A DNA stretch of 64,000 nt, taken from NCBI GenBank assembly GCA_032622095.1, contig CP136064.1:115246004-115310003 (forward strand), in the 5' to 3' direction. This stretch comes from Siphonodentalium dalli (Eukaryota > Mollusca > Scaphopoda > Gadilida > Siphonodentaliidae). Below are positions 45,498 through 56,689 of the stretch, in pieces. A program made the position numbers and the translations under genes. The notes below the pieces were generated by a model. That model ran no database searches and was not told the DNA's origin. It was given only the letters and a program-made list of their open reading frames with translations. Every line of letters begins with the position of its first letter. Position 1 is the stretch's first letter.

Positions 45498-46815
45498 TAG
45501 GGCCCTGCGAACCGTTCGAGGTTCGGTTCGGTTCGAAACCGCTGTGATGATTCGGTCCGGTTCGAAACCTTAGACGGGATTCGTTTATATCGAACCTTTT
45601 CTTTAGTCCCGCAAAATGGGCAAATTTTGCGTACTGGGAATTGTTTATTGATTATATACCGTATATTAATTGGTTTACATACAACTGTGTGATACTATGA
45701 TTTTATGTTTACATTGGACATAATTACTTTGATCATTACTCGGGCGGGGTAACTGGGTGATATTTCATTGAACGGGTCTTTTGGCATAACTTTATTCCGC
45801 TCCCGCTAAACGGTCCAGTCGGACATGTCAAATTCGTGATAATTAATTAGTAAAACTATAACATTTCTATCTCAGTCAAAGTTCTACCTCGTCAAAGTTT
45901 GTTTTATTCTCCATATAACTTTACTAATAGACATAATTATACCTAACAAACGAAACAATAAGTTATGATTATTGATGAATACAGATCGAACAAGCTTTTT
46001 TGAATTCCGTAAACTGGCTGAAAGTGAATAGGTATTTCCGGCAGCCTTCTGTGTCAACAATTGGAGTCAACCAATCACAGTGAGGAGAAGGTGTGGCCAT
46101 TGTTTATCAGCATAAATGATTGACATGATTATGTAACCCGATGTGCTTTGTCTTATGACACTTAATTGCTACAACGCGATGTCGGCACGCTTTGATCTTT
46201 GTCATGTGTTGTCGCAGTTACAGATTGACGAGTCTGTTAATAGTTACCGAGTTATGCCACGTGGCGCGTTCATGCTGTCAGTGTGTTAGGAGTTCAATGC
46301 GTCATTTATCGCGTTGTTTACATTGTACATATTTACTATTGGAAGCTTGACCGATGATTCAATCAGACATCTGTCTCACTTACTGTTAGAATAAGTCATA
46401 AGTTATGATTTTTCATGAGTGATGCTCAGTGAGCGGACGCGGGTATATACGGAGAATGATAATCGGATATTTGTTTTAATCGGGGTTATGTAATATAATG
46501 TATGGACATAAACGGAACATAAAATCAACGTTTTATCGGATTGTCATTCATCTCCAATTTAAAATAATTCTTCAACATGTAATTATCTTATATCGTATAC
46601 GATAAATTTGTATATAACACGTTGATTGTACTATTATAATGATCCACATACGTTCTAACTGGCTACTAGTATTATGAGTACGTCGCTTGGACTCTCTCCA
46701 ATGACACGGTCGGTAATTGGGTTCGAGGTTCGAGATTCGGTTCGATTCGAAACCAAGACGATGATTCGGTTTCAAGGTTCGGTTCGACCTAAATTATAAG
46801 GTTCGCAGGGCCCTA
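45498..46815. mobile_element. 1.32-kb hAT-type element, perfect 8-bp TSD GTCGAAAG
   Basis: TAGGGCCCTGCGAACC and its exact complement are the ends, and GTCGAAAG stands directly outside both (45490-45497, 46816-46823). TAGGG-type termini with 8-bp duplications are diagnostic for hAT transposons. Subterminal regions have many GGTTCG / CGAACC words (GAGGTTCGGTTCGGTTCGAA on the left, GGTTCGAGATTCGGTTCGAT on the right). No transposase frame is visible, so it is non-autonomous. Confidence 0.93.
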
Positions 46816-47204
46816 GTCGAAAGTTATATGTAATCTTTAGTTTTCACTAAATGGTACAGTAATACCTTCTTTCTTTCTGTCTTAATCACACTTTCATCAA
46901 GCAGTTAATCAACCATGGTTAAAATATGACAAGTCAGAAAAAAATTGATGTTCTGTAAAGTTTTCATGGAGGCTAGCATAATTAATTTAAAGCGGGCTGT
47001 CAATATAGATATTGTCACTTTGCACCAAACAGCAAAAGGTAATTATAAATTTTTTTTTACAGTTAATCCCCCTTTGTTTGTTTGGATCATGGATGCAGTC
47101 AATGTAACAATCCATATTACTGGCGACATTGGATTCCACGTATTTATAATGTCGCTGTTTTATGACAAGCAAGTTTAAAACTCTTTACCACCTAATATCA
47201 AATG

Positions 47205-47300
47205 TCGCTGGACACCTGGTGACTTATTTTGACGGAATAATTATAAAACGGTCCAGGTATATGCAAAATACGTCAAATCATGTCACCAGGTGTTAAAAAA
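47205..47300. repeat. Imperfect palindrome with ACACCTGGTGAC ends
   Basis: ACACCTGGTGACTTATTTTGACG near 47211 faces CGTCAAATCATGTCACCAGGTGT near 47270. Probably a very small MITE. Confidence 0.7.
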
Positions 47301-47749
47301 GTTTTAATTAAGACAATAGGTTAATCAGCCGATTGCGAATGACGAAGGATTCATTTTTGGCTCGTTGTTGCCAACAAGAATACAGGGCAAAATGATATGT
47401 ATACTTTGATGACAGATACTTGCATGTAGTTTGATGACTATGTAGCAATATTAAACATAGTTTCCGGGTGTCGCTAAAAATGTATTGCTACTTTGATATT
47501 TATTAATAATACTAACTTGCTTTACTAGCTCATTTTACCTATGTCTGTGGTTAGTTTTCATATTATGTAACAAAGATAAAAAAAAATTGTATTTCCTTCA
47601 ATCCCTAATGATAACCTCAATTGAATTTGGCAGATCATTTTGAAATTTGGAACACAAAAAAATTCATTTGGCAAAAAATTTTGTAAGAGAGAATTTTGGT
47701 CCAGTGCCAACTCTTATTATCATATAATTTGCTCATAATATTTCTACAG

Positions 47750-47870
47750 GTTTTCTACACCAACAGTCCGCTGGTTGTTTGTGCACCAACAGGGTCTGGT
47801 AAAACTGTTATCTTCGAGCTTTCTATTATCAGACTGCTGATGGCCCATCAAAATTTCAGAGTTGTTTATA
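47750..47870 (+). CDS. HFM1: HFM1, motif I (Walker A) exon
   Basis: Acceptor TATTTCTACAG ends at 47749 and donor GTAAGT starts at 47871; 121 bp, phase 0 in, phase 1 out. It codes VFYTNSPLVVCAPTGSGKTV and then a helix ending FRVVY. APTGSGKT is the ATP-binding P-loop of superfamily-2 helicases, and VVCAPTGSGKTVIFEL is specific to HFM1/MER3 relatives. Counting from the first recognised exon, the P-loop lysine is near residue 179. The next exon supplies MAPMKALC (motif Ia). Nothing suggests inactivation. Confidence 0.97.
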
Positions 47871-48639
47871 GTAAGTGTAATTGCTACTTATGTGGCAAAA
47901 TTACGGTTGAGTTCTGCAATATTGAACAGAATATTTTCTTGATATTTGGTACGTGGTCACATTTGAGAAGACGCAGACCAACTTTAGGATTTTCCGGATG
48001 GTAACTTGAGCAATATTCCACAGAATTTCTTGATATTTGGTACGTTGTTTACATTTGAAAAGACGCAGGTCAAGTTATGTTTTATTCTACTCAGAAATAA
48101 TATTTGTGTTGTCTAATTGATTAATTGAGCAATCTTCGAAAGAATCTCTTGATACTAGGTGTGTGGTTCACCTTTGAGAACATGTAGGTCATCGTCTAAT
48201 TGAAATCAAATTTTGCCAGAATTTGACTTTTTTGTTCTTAAAAAAAGCTAATGTCCCAAAAAGCCACCTCAATTTGGTAGACGTGGGGCATGCGACCTTT
48301 TATTCATTGAATTTGAATATATACTAAGTTTTACAAGTTTTATATCAGATGGCTGTGAAAATTTAGAAGAAATATATATTTCCGCTAATTGGACTCATGT
48401 TGATGTTAAAATCCCCAGCGCTATGATTCATGGTATTTTAGGTCAAATCATTTCCCTTGATTCTCAAATGGGAATAGTCTGACAATTTGTTCAAATGAGA
48501 ACCCCTTTAAATTCCTCTTAGAATAATGCAAGAAATTTATGAGGACGCACATGCATTGCTTCTATTAATTACAATTACAACAAACTTACTAATAGACTAA
48601 AATAACCCTTCCATGACTGGAGCTTCCTGAATTTTTGCG

Positions 48640-48840
48640 TAAACCCTGTGCCAATGCATTCTCTTATATATGCTATATAGTGTCCCATAGGGGCCTCGCA
48701 TTTATAAGAGAATACATTTGCCTAACAATATTTACCTTGTCCTTGTAAGCCAGTGCATTCTCTTATATATGCGAGACTCCCTGTGGGAGACATGCATTTA
48801 TAAGAGAATGCACTGGCACAGGATCTTTAATGCTGCACCA
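48640..48840. mobile_element. Palindromic MITE, CCAGTGCATTCTCTTATA family
   Basis: GTGCCAATGCATTCTCTTATA on the left, AGAGAATGCACTGGCAC on the right, and a nested inverse pair (AAGAGAATACATTTGCC / AGCCAGTGCATTCTCTTATA) in the middle. It ends about 40 bp before an HFM1 exon. A fragment of the family lies at 56560-56590. Confidence 0.75.
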
Positions 48841-48883
48841 GTGCAGCTCCCGTCATGAAAGGGTTAAATATCCTGCATTTCAG

Positions 48884-49035
48884 TGGCTCCGATGAAGGCG
48901 TTATGTAGTGAGAGATACACTGACTGGAAGAATAAGTTTGAACCATATGGTCTGAGGTGCCAAGAGCTGACTGGAGATACAGAATTAGATGACTACTATG
49001 ACCTCCATCAATTCAATATGGTTTTCACCACCCCA
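48884..49035 (+). CDS. HFM1: HFM1, motif Ia and Ib exon
   Basis: Acceptor CTGCATTTCAG ends at 48883; donor GTATGT at 49036; 152 bp, completing the split Met codon and leaving in phase 0. It codes MAPMKALCSERYTDWKNKF, then YGLRCQELTGDTELDDYYDL and ends VFTTP. APMKALC is motif Ia, ELTGD is the conserved block between Ia and Ib, and TTP is the start of motif Ib, completed by EKWD in the next exon. Order and spacing are as in HFM1. Confidence 0.97.
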
Positions 49036-49090
49036 GTATGTGTCATTCAGTCATAATGCATTGAACTCTTGGGTATATAGTTGATACATG

Positions 49091-49313
49091 TACAGTAATG
49101 CTCTAAGTAATCGACTTCTTAACCACAGCAGAATTATGGGTAACTTTTCAGGATTTAGTCGGAAATATGGCTTGTTGTCATTCATCGGAAAGCTCTCCCC
49201 GAGAGCTTTCCGATGAATGGCAACAAGCCATATTTCTGACTAAATCCTGAAAAGTTACCCATAATTCTGCTGTGGTTAAGATTGATTGATTGATTACTTA
49301 GAGCATTACTGTA
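49091..49313. mobile_element. Palindromic MITE, same family as 5342 and 13413
   Basis: TACAGTAATGCTCTAAGTAATCGA to TTACTTAGAGCATTACTGTA, with the CAGCAGAATTATGGGTAACT stem and the GGAAAGCTCTC..GAGAGCTTTCC centre. It starts 55 bp after an HFM1 exon. Confidence 0.9.
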
Positions 49314-49699
49314 TATAGCACATTGCATGATATACACAGAAATAAATGTACTGCTGTCACATTGATTAACAAGTTTATCATCTTGGATTTTAAGTCAGGA
49401 ATGGGTGCCCAAATGCAACCTTGATCTGAATCAACCCTTATTGGATTGATTGATCATTTATTTGTATTATATGTCCAAGCCTATGCCAAAAATGAATTAT
49501 TCAAAAGAAACATGATTATATTGTGCAGGTGAGGCATGGGTCAATTCAAATGATAAATGACAATGTGGAATAGAAGAACATTTGGATGATAGAATACAAC
49601 ATGAAAATATTGGAATAGTGTATCAAAACCACTTACATGCATCTATTCCAAATTAGGAGTTACACAGCTCTTTTAAAATCATATTCATTCAATTTGTAG

Positions 49700-49780
49700 G
49701 AGAAGTGGGACAGTATGACCAGACGATGGCGAGATAATCAATCCTGGATCAAAGACATATCACTCTTCCTTGTTGATGAG
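49700..49780 (+). CDS. HFM1: HFM1, motif Ib to first half of motif II
   Basis: Acceptor TTCAATTTGTAG ends at 49699; donor GTAAAA at 49781; 81 bp, phase 0 at both ends. It codes EKWDSMTRRWRDN and then ISLFLVDE. EKWD completes motif Ib. The final Asp-Glu is the first half of the DEVH Walker B box; Val-His starts the next exon 3.6 kb away. The acidic pair that coordinates Mg and ATP is intact. Confidence 0.96.
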
Positions 49781-50198
49781 GTAAAATAAGTTTTATATTT
49801 GCTTCTACACTATAAGTTGGAGTGAATACCTCTATAGTGAGGGCTTTTATATACAAGATTTTATCATCAGGATAATGATACTTTGCCTAAGCTGTCAAGT
49901 TAATATAAATTCTTCTTGTCTCACTTAATCATGATGGTTTGAATGAACCCTTGCTATACTAAATACTCATTGATGAGTAGTTCCCTTATGAAATGTTCAA
50001 ATAATATAGTAAGTTCAACAAATGACCTACCATAGGTCGTTTGTTTTTTATTATCTAAACATTTCCCACCCATGAATATGAATTTATGATTCTGTTCTTG
50101 TATTATCTGTTTTCTATCTGCTTATATTTCCTGAACATCCTTCCAAATGAATAGTAGACCATTCCAATGTATACTTTTATAAATGAATAGGAGAATCC

Positions 50199-51130
50199 TA
50201 GTGATGGGCGGTTAACTGAAAAAACAACTCGGATTTCTGTTTAAAACAATACCGACCGAAACTGATTGACGTGATTCTGCCCCAACCGAGGTTACAATTT
50301 TTTTTTTTATGTTTATTTTTCACTTGAATCGACTTGATAGTTGATACTGTTATCAAATTATCAGCCTCTATGATCAATAATGTGCCGGAATGTGTCAATT
50401 TTGGCAGAACCAGTTATTACTAAGAGAGTATTGATTAGGATCTAAGTGGAGAGACCAAGGGCAGGTGCACCCGAGGACCCAAGGTGAAGGTGCCTCGCTG
50501 ACCTAATTATGACACTGAAATATTAATAATGAAGTGTGTTATTTTATGCTTTCCGAATCCCCGACATTCCCATTTACTATAATGTTACTGCACTGTGCGT
50601 CTTTTTGAACAAATGCACAGCTGGCCACGATTAAGTATAGTTCAAAATGCACACAATACTTAAAGGTAATTAATAATAACAGTTACAATGCATAGTATTT
50701 CATTAATAACTTAATATATCGAACTACTGATTCAGCTGCGATGTCACACGTGGGTGGGAAATTGGGAATCAGTCCCAACTTAGCTTCAACATCGCATGAT
50801 CCCCTTGATTTCGGCACAATTGTCTTCATACTTGATTAATACCTACCAAATCTTGGCACATTGAGCTCACTTCTCAATACATAAACACAATCAGGCCTTA
50901 AGATTCGATGAGAATCGCCAAATCGATTCTCGTAATGATTCTTGCGAAACTTTTCCATTTTCAGTGCTTTATGACTAACTTGATTCGGCATTTGATTCTT
51001 GCAAAATTAAATATATTTTGTGCCCTGCGCAATGTACTTAAAAAACCGAAACAAAAACCGAGAGTCAACTCTTTTAGTCCAAACCGAAACCGTAATTACC
51101 GAGTAAAAATTTCAAAACCGCCTATCACTA
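50199..51130. mobile_element. 932-bp hAT-type element, perfect 8-bp TSD GAGAATCC
   Basis: Ends TAGTGATGGGCGGTT and AACCGCCTATCACTA (one mismatch), with GAGAATCC directly outside both (50191-50198, 51131-51138). AACCGA/TCGGTT words are frequent near both ends (ACCGACCGAAACT on the left, CCAAACCGAAACCG on the right). No transposase remnant recognised. It lies in the intron that splits the DEVH box. Confidence 0.92.
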
Positions 51131-51891
51131 GAGAATCCATTTAGTAAAGAAAGGGTTAAAACTACAGGGTGGTATGAAACCTGAAATTATTATCACTGTT
51201 GTTGTTCTGGTCTGGTTTCTGGGATCAAAATAGTCCAATAAATATGTTAAAGTGATGTGGAACTCTCCGCTCGGCCACAATTAAAACTTGCAGATATTTT
51301 AATTAATTTTGTAACAGAATTGCCAGCACACAATTAACATTATTCTATTATATAAATCAAATATAGTGACTTTCGTTAGCGAAATAATTCTCATTTGTTT
51401 ATCAGCGATTTGTTTGGGACGAATGGAAGAATGTTTGTTTATATTTAAGTTCAGAGCTTGTGTTCTACGAAAGGGTACATCCATTTTTGTTGAATTTTTG
51501 TACAACAATAGTTTAATAATGCATTCTTCAAATAGGTGTTGTGGCTGAGTCGTAAAATATCTGTTTGAAGAAGTGAAATAAGCACATAATATGTCTTTAA
51601 ATTATCATATACGTACTGTGTGTGCCATAGAACGACTTACTAAAGTCTCATCTTTAGTGACACCATCCAGCATGGCTGCAGGATAGCATCACCAAATTCA
51701 CCTTCTGAGAACCTCATTCTGCTTTGGCCTCAACTGCTATGAGAGACCTAGGATCAGGTTGAAGTTCCCCAGTGAAGATGGTGATGTTCATCCATTAGTC
51801 ACCTCGATTATGCAATTTATCTTCTGCCAATTAGGGGATTAAAACAATATTAATTTGAGACTAGATACTTCCCAGAAGATGAGGGCCTAAG

Positions 51892-53011
51892 TAGGGCTAC
51901 ATGGTATTTCGATAATATACCATTTATTCGATATCGTTTTTAATACCAATAGAAACCGAATGGATTTTTGGATTATTTGATATACCGAGAACGTCTGTTT
52001 CCATTTCAAGGTATCGAGTTATTGAAAAAGTTAAATTGTTGTATACGATCTATCATTGGAAATTAATGTGGCTTTTTGTAAAATTTAAATTGTTGTATCC
52101 ATCATTGGAAATTAATGTGGCTTGTAACTAAACTCGCAAAAGGAAATGAAATGTTATGGGATATAATCCGTGTAGAGCTATATAATGGGACATTTAGTTT
52201 CATATTGGTGCACCTAATTAAGGGAGTATGCCATTGGGTTTCATTCACAGCCTGCGGCGTCGCTATTGCATAGGATCCCGGGAATAAAACAAAGGGCGCC
52301 TTTGGTCTGCATTCAAAGACTGGTGTTAACTGACTGTGACTGGTTTGAAATTACATACGTAGCACCTCATGTGCATATAAGCTCTACCCACCGGAGTGCG
52401 GCTTAAATCAACACAATACAATGGCGACGTCGAGTGTGATAGCACTATGTGGGAGTGACAATGAAACTAAATTGAGTCAAGCTAATGGATTTGCTATAAT
52501 ACTTAGCATTGATGCTGATTGATGTGGTGAAAATGAACAATAAAAACTTTCCTATTCTCGCAAATTTCTCAAAGAAATATTTGTGCGTGTGCGCCACACG
52601 TGTAGCATCGGAAAGACTATTCAGCTAGGCAGGGCACATTGCCGCGGCTAAACGATCATGCCTTAAGACAGTCAAAGTGAGCATGCTGACATTCCTTGCA
52701 TGTAACATATAAAAGTGAAATATATTCTTGTTGGTATGATGCTATATAATTATGTAGTTGATGTCCATGTTAATTAAATATAAGTATACAGTAAATATTA
52801 ATATTTGTTGTTAAATTCTTTCAAAATACGAAACTATGTCCTATTTGGCGATTCAACAGCAACGTACAGTTTTCGGCCGTAGCTACGAAGGATAACTCTA
52901 CATTGAGAAAATACTCAGATATTCTACCCTGGATGTTTTATTCGGTATTTAGCCATACCGCGATATCTTAAAATGTATTCGATATGTTTTATTCATTACC
53001 ATGCAGCCCTA
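51892..53011 (+). mobile_element. 1.12-kb hAT element with TSD GGCCTAAG and transposase remnant
   Basis: Ends are TAGGGCTACATGGTA and TACCATGCAGCCCTA (one mismatch). GGCCTAAG is duplicated exactly outside (51884-51891, 53012-53019). It encodes a broken hAT transposase C-terminus at 52551-52712, so it is an internally deleted copy of a once autonomous hAT transposon. Target was another MITE inside an HFM1 intron. Confidence 0.95.
52551..52712 (+). pseudogene. hAT transposase C-terminal (dimerisation) domain remnant
   Basis: One frame reads PILANFSKKYLCVCATRVAS then ERLFS, a TAG stop at 52626, then AGHIAAAKRSCLK and VSMLTFLACNI before TAA at 52710. KYLC-x-x-AT-x-VASERLFS-x-AG and the R..L....V.ML.FL..N tail are the hallmark of the hAT C-terminal dimerisation region. 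The catalytic DDE residues and BED finger are absent. The internal stop and the deletion of the upstream part make it inactive. It is in the transposon's own orientation, same strand as HFM1. Confidence 0.88.
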
Positions 53012-53396
53012 GGCCTAAGCAGAATGAAGTCCCTAGATGGTGAATTTGGTGATGCTAGCCAGCTCTGCAGAATAGCACGACTAGATTCACCCTCTGCATG
53101 GGGACCCCATTCTGCAAATGTCTGATACACTAAATCTAGGCTTGTCACCATCCACAGCAATAATTTCTTATGTCCCGTGTTCATTTACTTAATTCATGAA
53201 GTAAACATCCCCTTCCTGAGTCATAATTTAATAAATCTCCCAATAATCTCATTAGAAAAAAAAAGGTTTCATATATATTATACATCTCACATTCTCTTAT
53301 ATAATTACTGCACTAACCAAGGTTTAAACAGTTAATTACATTTAAACAGATTCTTTCTCACCAGATAATTAAGCGGCATTGTCATTTATAATTCAG

Positions 53397-53549
53397 GTTC
53401 ATGTCTTGAATGACGAAACAAGAGGAGCGACCATTGAGGCAGTGATAAGTAGGATGAAGACTATAAAATCTGCTCTCTCATCTACCCATGCTGTTCTGCC
53501 ACATCTAAGATTTATTGCTGTGTCAGCCACGATTCCAAATGTACAAGAT
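53397..53549 (+). CDS. HFM1: HFM1, motif II end and motif III exon
   Basis: Acceptor TATAATTCAG ends at 53396; donor GTGAGT at 53550; 153 bp, phase 0 at both ends. It starts VHVLNDETRGATIEAVISRM, completing DEVH, and ends FIAVSATIPNVQD. SATIPN is motif III, coupling ATP hydrolysis to unwinding. The human gene has the same DEVH-...-DE-x-RG-x-TLE-VV-SRMK pattern. Counting from the first recognised exon, SAT is near residues 322-324. Confidence 0.97.
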
Positions 53550-53717
53550 GTGAGTATTGGTCTTTCAATTGTCATTGCTGTGGACAATTTAAATATATGC
53601 TCTTCAGCTATTAGCTGTTGTCAGAGATGTGAGTAAGTTTCTATTTTTACAGTTACCTTGGATAGGCTATAATTATAGAACATAGATTAATAGTTCAGAT
53701 AGTTGTTCTCACATGAA

Positions 53718-53913
53718 AGTGATGCCCTAAATAATTGACTCCTTAACCACAGCAGAATTATGTGTAACTTTTCAGGATTTAGTCGGAAATATGGCTAATT
53801 TTGTTGCCATTCATCGGAAAGCTCTCAGTAAGAGCTTTCCAATGAATGGTAACAAGCCATATTTCCGACTAAATCCTGTGGTTAAGGAGTCGATTATTTA
53901 GGGCATTACTGTA
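53718..53913. mobile_element. Palindromic MITE, family of 13413 and 49091
   Basis: AGTGATGCCCTAAATAATTGA to TCGATTATTTAGGGCATTACTGTA, with GGATTTAGTCGGAAATATGG and its complement and a GGAAAGCTCTCAGTAAGAGCTTTCC centre split by a short loop. The right arm lacks the TTACCCATAATTCTGCT segment, a small deletion. Confidence 0.88.
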
Positions 53914-54339
53914 TTTTATATGGTTTACAGTTTCACTGTGAATTGGTTTGACTCCAATGGCGAGATGTACGCAGATTGTGTATTATACATAATGTGTATT
54001 CAACGGATAGATATACACACGCAAATCTCATTCGTTCTTTTGTAACGACAAGACATTGCCGGCGTATCGGTATGTCTCATTTTTGGGCAATTGGTCGTCC
54101 GTATCAGTTAATAACACAATCATTGTCTTATTGGCATGCATGTCGTGACCGTGTGATTAGAATGCAGAGCCATTTGCATTGACTGCATATAAGATCTGTG
54201 TAACTATACTAGAAACAACATGCCAAAAGTGAAAAATAATGTGCAATATCCAATAAAAAGAGAATCTAGTTTCGCAATTGACCAATTTTCATGAGATATG
54301 ACCAGAGACATGGCAACAGGGGTGGGAGTGGGTGGTGTC

Positions 54340-54900
54340 TCACCTCCAACTTAAGTCGATATTTCCAACAGTTGGAAATTGCATAACTGGCATGACATTA
54401 GTTGGAAATTTCACACCAACAAGAGGTTTAAATTGTTCTCGTGGTTTGATTTTCCAACAGTTTATCAGTGGGGAATTAAACCAGCATTTGCACATTTTAC
54501 TACTTTTGGTACAAATTTTGGATTGAAATGGTCATTAGTTGAAATTTCCCAACCTCAGTGGGTGCTAGGTTGGAAATTCCCAACACTTGGCAAACTTGAG
54601 ACCAGTCCATGTACTATGACCTTGCAATGTTCATGTTCAGATTAAAAACTGACCTCACACATAGCCAAACCATGGTCGGCCCAATGGATTGTGTTCTTTT
54701 CCCTGGCTTGTGGCCATGCAGTCAAAGACTACTGATTAATTCAGTATAGCCTACCATCCAGGCCTGTTAGGTACAAGTTGGAAATTTTAAGGCCCAACAG
54801 GGTGTGGGGGGGGGGGGGGGGGCTTGCATGTGGATATATGCAAACTTGTGAATTTGGTCTGGTACAGGGTTCAGGGGGGGGTGCAGTCGGAAAATGCCCT
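54340..54900. repeat. GTTGGAAATT-rich degenerate repeat with G run
   Basis: (A)GTTGGAAATTTC.CAAC words recur at 54370, 54410, 54540, 54570 and 54775. A G run lies at 54806-54822. A reverse relative of the GGTCTGGTACAGGGTTC...GGGGGGTGCA part lies near 33240-33310. Confidence 0.6.
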
Positions 54901-55397
54901 AGTGGAGCCACGTCCCCGAATGTAATCCAACAGCTTTATCGACTCTGCAATACAACTGTTAATCTCAATACCAATCCAACACCTGAGGTCAGCAAGTGAT
55001 GATCCCACCAAACAATCACTATAGCGAGACCATAATAATATTAAATGGTCAGCCTTGGCTACTTGCACAATGACACAATACACATACGATACTTCGCATG
55101 TGCATTGCTTGAGTATATGCCATGGATACACGTGTGAGTATAATAAACTAGCTTCATACATCTCGCTGCAAGTTTTTACCAGCTCTGCTGATTCTCAGAC
55201 TGATTTGATTCTCAATTCTGCCTTCTGAATCAAATCAAATTGGTTTTTAATCTGTCAAGTCTTACAGATTGATCATGATCTTGGTGGAATTTGAGAAGAT
55301 ATTTCTAGCAGACCCCTACATAGTTCATCATTACAAATAAAAACTGACAAATAAGATCTGTCCATTTCAATGTTCTATTAATTTTACAATATTACAG

Positions 55398-55444
55398 ATT
55401 GCAGATTGGCTTGAAGATGAGAAAACTAAAGCAACATGTCACAG
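55398..55444 (+). CDS. HFM1: HFM1, 47-bp micro-exon
   Basis: Acceptor CAATATTACAG ends at 55397; donor GTTCAT at 55445 (a weak donor). It codes IADWLEDEKTKATCH and the first two bases of Arg, leaving in phase 2. IADWL follows SATIPNVQD as in the family (IPN-x-x-DIAEWL), and the next exon gives LDESYRPV. Too short for an ORF listing but required for phase. Confidence 0.92.
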
Positions 55445-55708
55445 GTTCATTTCAACAGTTGATGCTTCACTATTAGAATATTTGTGTTATTTCAGCTTTT
55501 AAATTTGAACAATGCACTAATAGTTGTAATGTGTTTATGCTGAAGCTTAAGGTTCTTAATCTGTTCCAATGGACTATTAACAGTAATGGAAAAACTCCTT
55601 TATGGTCAAATAGCTACTGTGTAACAAAAGATACCTATGATTTGATGATTGACTTTCTGCATGTGTGTGTAATTGAAAGAATTTCACCAAAGATTATTAA
55701 ATTTTTAT

Positions 55709-56110
55709 GTTTACCCATACCATAGTATGGTAAACATAGTGTCGATGTCCGGATTGACCACTCGTCGTTAGTCCGTCCGTCGTCTGTCTGTCTGTCTGTA
55801 GACACTTTACGCATGGTGCGATAACTCAAACATTTTCTATCTGATCGGAACCAAATTGTGTATATAAATTTCACAGCCCAAAATACAGATCGAGTTCTAA
55901 TATGTGTTTGATCCGACTATTTTTAACTGAGTTATGGCCCTTTTTCGAAAAAATATTCACTCTTAAAAAAAAAAAATTAGTTATTTAATTCCTTGCTCAA
56001 TTTAAAAAAAACAAAAACTAACACCATTATAACTCCGCCAAGGGTACCCCGAGTCAGCACACCAAATTTGGTTTAATTCAGTGCAAAATATTGTGTTATG
56101 TACTGGTAAA
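55709..56110. repeat. TTTACCCATACCATAGTATGG repeat, copy 1
   Basis: The head TACCATACTATGGTATGG is a palindrome followed by TAAACATAGTGTCG, GTTAGTCCGTCC and TAGACACTTTAC.CATGGTGCG, then ATACAGATCGAGTTC..ATATG. A second copy starts at 60268 in the same orientation. Confidence 0.85.
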
Positions 56111-56689
56111 TTAGTTTGGAGCGACATTAAACCCAATTCACCAATTCCATCCCATGCCTTTGGACTACTTAGCTATTAATATGGCTATATTATTTTCTGA
56201 TGTGTAAATAAAGAAAGCTATGGTATCTAATTAAAAAAAAAAGTGTCAACAATACACATCACATGCTATTAACAGTAGACTAGAACATCACTCTACAGAT
56301 GGTCTGAGGTCATTATAAATGTTATTGGTTTCATAGAGATGCCAGTCTTTAACATAAACAATACCTGTGATTTGTTGACAGCTCTGCTGTATAATGATAC
56401 TAATGGGTCAGCAGTGAGGTGTTTATCTTGTTGTTGGTAGAATTTGATACGTTATCATTGTAAACTTAAGTTGGAATCTCTTGACCAAGTATTCCATGTC
56501 CAGGTCACCTTTTCACATTTAACCCAAGGCTGTGGTGGTGTAGCATTACAGATCCTGTTCCAGTGCATTCTCTTATATAAATGCGAGTGACCCATAAATT
56601 CCAATAATTTGTGTTATGTACATTGTCTATAATAGTACATAACAGTATACTCTATAATTCAACATCAAAACTATCATGTATGATTCCGA

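Larger units (their letters stand above)
51650..53150. mobile_element. MITE related to 27615-28065, split by a hAT element
   Basis: The left part (51650-51891) has TAGCATCACCAAATTCACC, AACCTCATTCTGCTTTGGCC and the central CCTAGGATCAGGTTGAAGTT segment of the 27615 element in reverse. The right part (53012-53150) has GGCCTAAGCAGAATGA, GGTGAATTTGGTGATGCTAG and CATTCTGCAAATG. The outermost left end is eroded. The hAT insertion at 51892-53011 is younger. Confidence 0.8.

Noticed and set aside
50198-50398. Minus-strand ORF as transposase of the element at 50199
   Set aside because: Short, begins at the terminal repeat and shows no hAT motif.
53399-53587. Minus-strand ORF opposite the HFM1 motif III exon
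   Set aside because: It is the complement of a coding exon whose + strand translation matches HFM1 with correct splice sites.
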